Source: Oceanirhabdus sp. W0125-5
GTDB taxonomy: Bacteria > Bacillota > Clostridia > Clostridiales > Clostridiaceae
Assembly: GCF_027938815.1 (NCBI RefSeq)
Contig: NZ_CP115913.1
Location: forward strand, 1,708,001 to 1,772,000
Length of the DNA: 64,000 nt
Direction of reading: 5' to 3'
The position numbers and the translations under genes are program-made. This document shows, piece by piece, positions 54,951-62,092 of the stretch. Numbering within the stretch: the stretch's first letter is position 1; the number at the start of each line of letters is the position of its first letter. Under the pieces are notes generated by a model, which had not been told where the DNA came from, did not search any database, and saw only the letters and a program-made list of their open reading frames with translations.

Positions 54951-57900
54951 ATGAAAACTGTATGTGTTGGTATAGATATTGGGTCAACCACAATAAAATC
55001 AGTTGTTTTAAATAATGGAAAATTGAAATCGAAAAAATATATAAGACACTTTTCAGAGATAAAAGAATCATTTAAAAAAGTGATGAATGAATTACTAGAA
55101 GAAAACCCAAAATCATTTTTTAAGATTGCAATAAGTGGATCTGGTGGATTATCACTAGCAAATGAACTTGAAATTATGTTTATACAGGAAGTTATTGCAA
55201 GCACACAAGCTGTTAATACTTACTTACATGATATAGATACAGTTATTGAATTAGGTGGAGAAGATGCTAAAATAACATTCCTTAAAAATGGGGTAGAACA
55301 GAGGATGAACGGTACATGTGCAGGTGGTACAGGTGCTTTTATAGATCAGATGGCAGCCTTAATGAAATGTAGTGTCGATGAGTTAAATGAAAAGGCAAAA
55401 AATTATAAGAGGATGTATCCTATAGCTGCTAGATGTGGGGTATTTGCAAAAAGTGATATTCAGCCCTTAATTAATGAAGGTGCTGCAACAGAAGATATTG
55501 CTGTATCCATTTTTCAGAGTGTGGTTAATCAGACTATCGCAGGCTTGGCATGTGGTAGAAAGATAGAAGGTAGAGTAGCTTTTTTAGGAGGTCCTTTAAC
55601 TTTTATATCTGAACTTGGTGTAAGATTTAAGGAGACACTGAAACTAAGTGATGAAAATGCAATTTTCCCAGAGAATGGACAGTATTATGTTGCTCTTGGA
55701 GCAGCTAATAAAGCACAGAATGAACTTACATTATCGGAGAATGAGTTAAAAGAGAAAATTAAACTAATAAATTCATTTGAAGAAAAGGAAATACAAAGAT
55801 CAGAACCACTTTTTAGAAATAAAGATGAAATGGAACAATACAAGAAAGAAAATATATTACCAATTGAAAGAAAAAATATTAAAGAGTATGTTGGAAATAT
55901 TTATTTAGGAATAGATGCGGGGTCAACTACTACAAAAGTAGCAGCTATAGGAGAAAATTATGAGTTGCTTTTTGAGAGATACGGGAGCAATGAAGGAAAA
56001 CCTCTTGAAAAGGTAAAAGAATTTTTAAATGACCTTTATAGTGAAATGAATGATAAATCTCATATTAAGAATTCAACTGTTACGGGTTATGGTGAAGAAC
56101 TAATAAAGAAAGCGTTAGGCATAGATATAGGTGTTGTAGAAACTGTAGCTCATTATAAGGGTGCAAATTATTTTTATCCAGGAGTATCTTTTATTTTAGA
56201 TATTGGTGGACAAGATATGAAATGTATTAAAGTAAAAGATGGTGTTATTGAGGATATAATGTTGAATGAGGCATGCTCATCAGGTTGTGGTTCATTTATT
56301 CAAGGATTTGCAGAAGCATTAAATATACCTGTTGAGGAATTTGGAAAGATGGGAGCAATGTCACAAAAACCAGTTGATCTAGGTTCAAGATGTACTGTGT
56401 TTATGAATTCCAGGGTGAAGCAAGCACAAAAAGAAGGAGCTGAAGTTGAAGATATTTCAGCAGGATTAGCATATTCAGTAATAAAAAATGCCCTGTTTAA
56501 AGTTATCAAGCTTACAGATAGCAGTGATATGGGAGAGAAGGTTATTCTTCAAGGCGGAACATTCTATAATGATTCAGTATTAAAAGCCTTTGAAAAGGTT
56601 ACTGGAAGAGCTGGTAAAAGACCTGAGATTTGTGGATTAATGGGAGCATTTGGTGCTGCAATAATTGCACATGAAGAAGCTAAAGATGATTTAAGTTCAA
56701 TAAGAACTTTAGAGGAAATAAATAATCTATCCATAGAGAAAAGAGAAGCAAGATGTGGGCTTTGTGAGAATAATTGTGCATTAACTGTTAATTTATTTGA
56801 CAATGGTGAAAGACTTATAATAGGTAATAGATGTGAGAGAGGAGCTGGAAATAAAAATTCCGGACAAGAAATACCAAATCTCATGAGAGAAAAACTGAAT
56901 ATGTTTAGTGATTTGAAACAGACAAAAGATGAGTTTATTGCTTCAGTGGGATTACCTAGAGCATTAAATATGTATGAAAATCTTCCTCTTTGGCACCATT
57001 TCTTTGATGAATTAGGGATAAAAGTAGTAACATCTGATAAGTCATCTAAAGAAATTTTTGAGAAGGGTTTTGAATCAATTCCATCAGAATCTGTTTGTTA
57101 TCCAGCAAAAATTACACATGGACATATAGAGAATTTATTAGAAAAGAATGTAGACTTTATTTTCTATCCTTCAGTTGTATATGAAAATAAAGAGGTGGCA
57201 GGAGCGAATAATCATTATAATTGCCCTATAGTAACATCTTATCCAGAGGTAATAAAAAATAATTTGCACCTTACTAAGCCCTTTTTTAATCCATTCTTGA
57301 ATTTAAATCATAAAAAATCTGTTATTAAGAATTTATGTAAGTGTTTAGCATTTTTAAAGATAGATAATGCAAAAATTAAGAAAGCATATGAGAAGGCGCT
57401 TGTAGAGTATGATAAATTTAATGAAAGATATCGGAATAGAGGAGCAGAAGTTTTAAAAGATATAGAGAGTGGTAAGTATAAAGGAATAGTATTGTGTGGA
57501 AGACCTTATCATTTGGATGAGGAGATAAATCACGGTATTCCTGAGCTAATAAACTCTTTAGGATTTGCAGTTCTTACAGAAGAAAGCATATCCCATCTTG
57601 GTAAACTGAAGAGACCTATAAGAGTTGTGGATCAATGGATGTATCACACAAGATTATATGAAGCTTCAGATGTGGTTGGAAGAACTAAAGGGCTTAACAT
57701 GATTCAATTAAATTCATTTGGATGTGGATTAGATGCAGTAACTACTGATATGGTAGAAGAGATATTAAGAGAGTATGGCAAGTTTTATACAATGATAAAA
57801 ATTGATGAGATAAGTAATCTTGGAGCGGCTAAGATTAGAATACGATCATTAAAATATGCAATAGAAACAAAAAATGAAAGTAAAGAGAAAGAATCATATG

Positions 57901-59177
57901 AAGGGCATAATAGAGTGATATTCACAAAAGAAATGAAAAAAACTCATACAATTATTTGTCCGCAGATGTCCCCTATTCATTTTGAACTGGTTGAGGAAGC
58001 ATTCAGAAGTGAAGGGTATAACTTAAGAGTGCTACACAAAAGTTCAAAAGAGGATGTTGATGTAGGGTTAAAATATGTTAATAACGATGCTTGTTTTCCA
58101 TCCATAATAACAGTTGGTCAAATTGTAAATGAGATTATCAGTGGAGATATTGATCCAGATAAAACAGCTGTTATTATATCTCAAACAGGGGGGGGATGTA
58201 GAGCAACCAATTATATAGCTTTCTTGAGAAAAGCACTTAAAGAGGCAGGTTATGGACAAATACCTGTCATATCAGCAAATGCTAATGGATTAGAATCAAA
58301 TCCTGGTTTTAAGTTTACAATAAATGCTATAAGAAAAGGAATAATGGCAATTTGTTTTGGGGACTTGTTTATGAAGGTGCTCTATAGAACTAGACCATAT
58401 GAAAAGACTCCAGGAGCGTGTAATGATCTTTATGAAAAGCTGAATGAAAAATGTATGAAAATGATTAAAAATGGTAAGGTTAAAGAGTACAATAATTTAT
58501 GTAAGGAAATTATTGAAGAATTCGATAGTATTCCATTAAAAGATATCAAGAAACCTAAAGTAGGTGTAGTTGGGGAGATACTTGTTAAATATCATCCGCT
58601 AGCAAATAATAATCTTGTTGATGTAATTGAGAGAGAGGGTGGAGAAGCAGTTGTTCCAGGGCTTCTAGAATTTTTCTTGTATTGTGCCCATAATTCAATA
58701 TTCAATTACGAATATCTTGGTATGAGTAAATTAAGTGAAGTTGGTGCATCACTTTCAATTAAATATCTTGAAAGTTACACTGGTAAAATGAACAAATATC
58801 TTCAAAAAAGCAAAAGATTCCATAGAAGTGTCTCAATTTACGAATTAGCAAAAGGGGCTGAAGATATATTATCATTAGGTAATATGACAGGTGAAGGTTG
58901 GTTCCTAACTGCTGAGATGGTAGAATTGATAGAATCAGGGGTTCCTAACATTGTATGTACTCAGCCTTTCGCATGTTTACCAAACCATGTAACAGGAAAA
59001 GGGATGATAAAGGCATTAAAGAACAAGTATCCTGATTCAAATATTGTAGCTATAGATTATGATCCAGGTGCAAGTGAAGCAAATCAATTAAATAGAATTA
59101 AACTTATGATGACTGTAGCACTTGAAAAAATCACTACTAATATCGCCATTGATGAGGCAGCAATGACAAATGAGTAA
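54951..59177 (+). CDS. 2-hydroxyacyl-CoA dehydratase activase fusion protein
   Basis: A 1408-residue iron-sulfur protein combining activase and dehydratase-like parts. Two ASKHA ATPase (BadF/BcrA/HgdC type) domains come first: CVGIDIGSTTIKSVVL (residues 4-19) with NGTCAGGTGAFIDQMAAL, and YLGIDAGSTTTKVAAIG (about 318) with EACSSGCGSFIQGFA. A CGLCENNC cysteine cluster follows (about 602), then a DUF2229 region with SVCYPAKITHGHI (about 718), and an HgdB-like C-terminus with DACFPSIITVGQI, TGGGCRATNYIAF and FACLPNHVTGKGM (about 1342). Related proteins couple ATP hydrolysis to low-potential electron transfer; some carry double-cubane clusters. The substrate is unknown. TTGGAGGAATAATT precedes the ATG. 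Confidence 0.92.
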   Translation: MKTVCVGIDIGSTTIKSVVLNNGKLKSKKYIRHFSEIKESFKKVMNELLEENPKSFFKIAISGSGGLSLANELEIMFIQEVIASTQAVNTYLHDIDTVIELGGEDAKITFLKNGVEQRMNGTCAGGTGAFIDQMAALMKCSVDELNEKAKNYKRMYPIAARCGVFAKSDIQPLINEGAATEDIAVSIFQSVVNQTIAGLACGRKIEGRVAFLGGPLTFISELGVRFKETLKLSDENAIFPENGQYYVALGAANKAQNELTLSENELKEKIKLINSFEEKEIQRSEPLFRNKDEMEQYKKENILPIERKNIKEYVGNIYLGIDAGSTTTKVAAIGENYELLFERYGSNEGKPLEKVKEFLNDLYSEMNDKSHIKNSTVTGYGEELIKKALGIDIGVVETVAHYKGANYFYPGVSFILDIGGQDMKCIKVKDGVIEDIMLNEACSSGCGSFIQGFAEALNIPVEEFGKMGAMSQKPVDLGSRCTVFMNSRVKQAQKEGAEVEDISAGLAYSVIKNALFKVIKLTDSSDMGEKVILQGGTFYNDSVLKAFEKVTGRAGKRPEICGLMGAFGAAIIAHEEAKDDLSSIRTLEEINNLSIEKREARCGLCENNCALTVNLFDNGERLIIGNRCERGAGNKNSGQEIPNLMREKLNMFSDLKQTKDEFIASVGLPRALNMYENLPLWHHFFDELGIKVVTSDKSSKEIFEKGFESIPSESVCYPAKITHGHIENLLEKNVDFIFYPSVVYENKEVAGANNHYNCPIVTSYPEVIKNNLHLTKPFFNPFLNLNHKKSVIKNLCKCLAFLKIDNAKIKKAYEKALVEYDKFNERYRNRGAEVLKDIESGKYKGIVLCGRPYHLDEEINHGIPELINSLGFAVLTEESISHLGKLKRPIRVVDQWMYHTRLYEASDVVGRTKGLNMIQLNSFGCGLDAVTTDMVEEILREYGKFYTMIKIDEISNLGAAKIRIRSLKYAIETKNESKEKESYEGHNRVIFTKEMKKTHTIICPQMSPIHFELVEEAFRSEGYNLRVLHKSSKEDVDVGLKYVNNDACFPSIITVGQIVNEIISGDIDPDKTAVIISQTGGGCRATNYIAFLRKALKEAGYGQIPVISANANGLESNPGFKFTINAIRKGIMAICFGDLFMKVLYRTRPYEKTPGACNDLYEKLNEKCMKMIKNGKVKEYNNLCKEIIEEFDSIPLKDIKKPKVGVVGEILVKYHPLANNNLVDVIEREGGEAVVPGLLEFFLYCAHNSIFNYEYLGMSKLSEVGASLSIKYLESYTGKMNKYLQKSKRFHRSVSIYELAKGAEDILSLGNMTGEGWFLTAEMVELIESGVPNIVCTQPFACLPNHVTGKGMIKALKNKYPDSNIVAIDYDPGASEANQLNRIKLMMTVALEKITTNIAIDEAAMTNE

Positions 59178-59179
59178 AA

Positions 59180-59301
59180 ACATAATTGAGAATTGAGAAT
59201 GTAGAATGATTGACATTTCTCTTCGAGAAATTTTAATAATATTGTTCTTCGGACAACATTATTTCACTCGTTTAATCAAAATTAAACATTGTATTATAAA
59301 T
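59180..59301 (+). repeat. Foldback repeat, copy K (left half only)
   Basis: Left arm heptads (complement) ATTCTAC, ATTCTCA, ATTCTCA, ATTATG, then hairpin ATTTCTC/GAGAAAT, the TTGTTCTTCGGACAA hairpin, the TTTCACTCGTTTAATC segment and the centre ATTAAACATTGTATT. The right half is replaced by a terminator. Confidence 0.87.
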
Positions 59302-59340
59302 AAAAGACTGTTGTTGGTATTCCAGCAATGGTCTTTTTTA
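59302..59340 (+). terminator. Intrinsic terminator at the broken end of copy K
   Basis: AAAGACTGTTGTTGG / CCAGCAATGGTCTTT with a TATT loop (wobble pairs included), then six T. Probably ends the activase/dehydratase transcript. Confidence 0.75.
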
Positions 59341-59463
59341 TGTATATATATGGTTTTATTCTTTTATTTTTTAAAAATTTAAATATAAGTTCAAAAAAAC
59401 TACTTGAAAATAATTATCAATTGCAATATAATATCATTAAGAAAAGTTAATGAGGTGATTTTA

Positions 59464-59883
59464 ATGAGAAAAATTAATGTTATATATTGGAGTGGTACAG
59501 GAAATACGGAAATGATGGCAAATGCAATTGCTGAAGGAGTAAAAGAAGCTGGAAATGAAGTTAATGTGATTCAAGTAGGGGATGCTACATTAGAGGATGC
59601 AAAAGATTGTGATGTTCTAGTATTAGGATGTTCTTCAATGGGAGATGAGGTTCTTGAAGAAGGTGAGATGGAACCTTATATGGAATCAATTGATGGACAA
59701 ATAGGTGGTAAGAAAGTTGCTTTATTCGGATCATACGGATGGGGTGATGGAAGATGGATGAGAGAATGGCAAGAACGTGTAGAGGACGATGGAGCAATAT
59801 TAGTAGAGGATGGACTAATAATAAATGAAACACCAGATGATGAAGGACTAACTCAATGTAGAGAGTTTGGTAAAGCGTTATAA
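59464..59883 (+). CDS. Flavodoxin
   Basis: A 139-residue electron carrier with FMN. The phosphate-binding loop is YWSGTGNTEMMANAIAEG (residues 8-25); the flavin-stacking regions are LVLGCSSMGDEVLEEGEMEP (about 57) and LFGSYGWGDGRWM (about 87-99). The acidic composition is typical. The ATG at 59464 follows GAGGTGATTTTA; the upstream frame to 59404 lacks a ribosome site. It sits between copy K and copy L, next to DUF3793, and could serve the low-potential enzyme encoded upstream. Confidence 0.94.
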   Translation: MRKINVIYWSGTGNTEMMANAIAEGVKEAGNEVNVIQVGDATLEDAKDCDVLVLGCSSMGDEVLEEGEMEPYMESIDGQIGGKKVALFGSYGWGDGRWMREWQERVEDDGAILVEDGLIINETPDDEGLTQCREFGKAL

Positions 59884-59885
59884 AA

Positions 59886-60138
59886 CAAATGTATAATTGA
59901 TAATGTAGAATGTATAATGAAGGACATTTCTCTTCGAGAAATTTTAATTATATTGTTCTTTGGACAAGAATAGTTTACTCGTTTCATCTTGATTAAACCT
60001 TGTATTTTAAATTACAATATTTTATCTAAAGATAAAATGGGTAAACCCCTCTTGTTCTAAAGACCAAAAGAATGTAGTTTCGCGGAGCAAAACATCCATC
60101 GTTTTCCACTATCCATTTTCAACTGTTCAGTTATGTTT
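59886..60138 (+). repeat. Foldback repeat, copy L (full length)
   Basis: Full copy between flavodoxin and DUF3793 (both rightward). Left heptads (complement) are ATTATAC, ATTCTAC, ATTATCA, ATTATAC (A class), right GTTTTCC, ACTATCC, ATTTTCA, ACTGTTC (T class), so the arms are of different classes here. Hairpins are ATTTCTC/GAGAAAT and GTTTCGC/GCAAAAC. The centre resembles copy C closely. Confidence 0.9.
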
Positions 60139-60216
60139 TCCATTCACTACTACGAAGCAATTTTTCTCTATTACAAATTTTAAACTAAAGCAAATTAATT
60201 TATTGGGGAGTGTATT

Positions 60217-60813
60217 ATGAACAGAGAGATATTAAATAAGTATTTAGAGTTTTTAAATAATAGCAATGTATATGATGCTTTTGAGGCATATATTTTCTTT
60301 AATATTGCACCAGTAGTTGATGGAGTTAAACCGGCTTCACTGGTGAGAATAACAAATAGAATGAATTTCTTGACATTGTGGGATGATATTAAAGAAAAAA
60401 TCAAGATACATGGAATTGAACATTTAGAGTTAAAAACTCATTGTGGAAACAGCGTGGTGATTTTCTATAACAAAGAAATGCTAAATGAATATGTTAACAG
60501 AAAAGATATTAGGGAATTCCTTGATAATAACGGATATGCTGAGTGTTCCACAATAGATACTATGTTAGAGAATTTAAAGAATAAGTTTCATAACACATGT
60601 CCTCATGAGATTGGTATATTTTTAGGATATCCATTAGAAGATACAAAGGAATTTATCAAAAATGAAGGTCAGAACTGTTTGCTTTGTGGTTATTGGAAAG
60701 TATATAATGATGAAGAATCAGCAAGATGTATTTTTCAAAAATATGATAATGCTAAAAGGAAAATTCTTAATTTGATTGTAAATAAAAATGTTAGAAATTT
60801 ATATTGCATATAA
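60217..60813 (+). CDS. DUF3793 family protein
   Basis: A 198-residue cytoplasmic protein of the DUF3793 family, common in Clostridia and often beside a flavodoxin gene; function unknown. Family blocks are visible: FNIAPVVDGVKPASLVRI (about residues 28-45), CPHEIGIFLGYPLEDTKEFI (about 128-147) and CLLCGYWKVYNDEESA (about 154-169). Conserved cysteines and histidine in these blocks could bind metal or haem, which is inference. TTGGGGAGTGTATT precedes the ATG. Confidence 0.88.
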   Translation: MNREILNKYLEFLNNSNVYDAFEAYIFFNIAPVVDGVKPASLVRITNRMNFLTLWDDIKEKIKIHGIEHLELKTHCGNSVVIFYNKEMLNEYVNRKDIREFLDNNGYAECSTIDTMLENLKNKFHNTCPHEIGIFLGYPLEDTKEFIKNEGQNCLLCGYWKVYNDEESARCIFQKYDNAKRKILNLIVNKNVRNLYCI

Positions 60814-60820
60814 AAAATAT

Positions 60821-60837
60821 AGTGGATAGTTAACAGT
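60821..60837 (+). repeat. Foldback repeat trace (two left heptads)
   Basis: AGTGGATAGTTAACAGT is the complement of roughly two heptads (ACTGTTA, ACTATCC), a possible remnant of a left arm just after the DUF3793 stop. Confidence 0.4.
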
Positions 60838-60849
60838 CTAAAAATAAAT

Positions 60850-60884
60850 AAAAGACGAATACATTATATGTGTATTCGTCTTTT
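60850..60884 (+). terminator. Intrinsic terminator after DUF3793
   Basis: A perfect 14-bp stem AAAAGACGAATACA / TGTATTCGTCTTTT with a short loop; the A/T ends make it usable in both directions. Confidence 0.93.
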
Positions 60885-60991
60885 AATCCTTATATTAATA
60901 TAATACCATATTTTAGACGAAAAATATAGACTTACATTTTATAGATAAATCCCTTATAATGGAGCTATTGCTTTTAAAAGGGGGGAATTAA

Positions 60992-61600
60992 ATGAAAAAT
61001 ATAATAACTATTCAACATACACAATCTATTCATCATACTAATGGAATGGTTGGTTCTTGGACTGATTGGGATTTATCAGAGGTAGGTATACAACAAGCGA
61101 ATAATATTGGAAAAAACTTATCAAACCAGATATCAGATAAAAAGTATGTATTGTATTCTTCAGATTTATTAAGAGCCAAGCATACAGCAGAAATTGTAGG
61201 AAAGTATTTGGAAGTCTCACCAATTTTTGTTACTGAATTGAGAGAAAGAAACCTTGGAAAGTGTGTTGGAAAATCTGTACAATGGATGAAAGATAATATG
61301 GAAGTGAAAGAAAAATCTATTGACGATAAGATGTTTTCTGATGCAGAAAGCAGAAGAGATGAATGGAATAGATTATTACCATTTTTTAATGAGTTAATGA
61401 CAAATAAATATGAGAATATAATTATCGTTTCTCATGGAGATTTACTTAGTGTATTTAATACAATGTGGTTAGGCATGGATATTGAAATGCTCAACAGAAG
61501 TGAAATATTTGGATTAGCTGGTGGAGTTAGTTTTATGCAAGAAACCGCTGACGGAAAGCGATTAATTAGACTAATGAGCGATATGTCTTATATAAAGTAA
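60992..61600 (+). CDS. Histidine phosphatase family protein
   Basis: A 202-residue phosphoglycerate-mutase-like protein. The catalytic RHG motif is replaced by QHT in ITIQHTQSIHHTNGMVGSW (about residues 4-22), a known variant subgroup; the second catalytic histidine is in IIIVSHGDLLSVF (about 146) and the acid in ELRERNLGK (about 82). It is more likely a phosphatase than a mutase; the substrate is unknown. AAAGGGGGGAATTAA precedes the ATG. Monocistronic, followed by the structured-RNA candidate. Confidence 0.9.
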   Translation: MKNIITIQHTQSIHHTNGMVGSWTDWDLSEVGIQQANNIGKNLSNQISDKKYVLYSSDLLRAKHTAEIVGKYLEVSPIFVTELRERNLGKCVGKSVQWMKDNMEVKEKSIDDKMFSDAESRRDEWNRLLPFFNELMTNKYENIIIVSHGDLLSVFNTMWLGMDIEMLNRSEIFGLAGGVSFMQETADGKRLIRLMSDMSYIK

Positions 61601-61603
61601 TAA

Positions 61604-61835
61604 GGAAGTTATCTATCAGTTTTATGTAACAGTTAGTGATGTTAAGTTTTAATCGTATAAGGCGTTTAACTGGTTATCTGACAGGAGATGTCAAGATGAT
61701 GAATAATTCAAAACAGGTAGAGTGTGTGAAAGGGTGGAAGCCGAGATACATGCAAAAGGGGTCACAGGATAGATAACTCTTACACATATGGGTTAAAAGT
61801 TAATAACTTACTTTTCAAGTTATTTATCATTTTAA
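61604..61835 (+). ncRNA. Structured noncoding RNA candidate
   Basis: About 230 noncoding bases with nested pairing: closing helix AGTTATCTATC (61607-61617) with GATAGATAACT (61768-61778), 11 bp; inner helix CAGTTA (61630-61635) with TAACTG (61667-61672); hairpin TGACA/TGTCA (61679-61693). The unpaired core (GTGTGAAAGGGTGGAAGCC, then GATACATGCAAAAGGGG) is much less AT-rich than the surroundings. A weak terminator hairpin AATAACTT/AAGTTATT follows at 61802-61824. No ORF covers it. It might be a raiA-class RNA, common in Clostridia, but I could not verify this from memory. Confidence 0.6.
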
Positions 61836-61913
61836 AGTTTGATTTAAATTACTTTAAAACCTGCTAAAGGTAAGAGTAGTAGGTCTGTTACAGTAAGTTT
61901 TGCTAGGAGTACT

Positions 61914-62006
61914 ATGCAAAACTTTAATGCAGAACTTGAGGAGTTTGTAAAATATAAAAATAAGAGCTATTACGATGATAAAATGAGTAAACCTCTCTTT
62001 TTCTAA
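61914..62006 (+). CDS. Putative 30-residue peptide, start inside a hairpin
   Basis: ATG with GGAG four bases upstream; product MQNFNAELEEFVKYKNKSYY and ten more residues, of which the last eight or so read into foldback copy N. The ribosome site and start lie inside a hairpin, AAGTTTTGC (61895-61903) with GCAAAACTT (61916-61924). The frame is open upstream to 61848, so it may also be the tail of a decayed gene. Confidence 0.3.
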   Translation: MQNFNAELEEFVKYKNKSYYDDKMSKPLFF

Positions 62007-62092
62007 AGAACAACAAAATGTAGCTTCTCACGTAAGTGAGAAGCATCCATCGTTTTCAGTTTTCAACTTTCAATTCTCAATTATGGTTTTAT
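61975..62092 (+). repeat. Foldback repeat, copy N (right half only)
   Basis: GATAAAATGAGTAAACC segment, hairpin GCTTCTCAC/GTGAGAAGC (62023-62044), ATCC box and heptads GTTTTCA, GTTTTCA, ACTTTCA, ATTCTCA. It abuts the stop codon of the ABC-F gene. The left half is missing. Confidence 0.87.

Noticed and set aside
61604..61835. Group II intron or second omega-RNA at this site
   Set aside because: No GUGYG intron boundary, domain V or tnpB right-end hairpin is visible, and it does not resemble the TnpB right end at 7757-7888.
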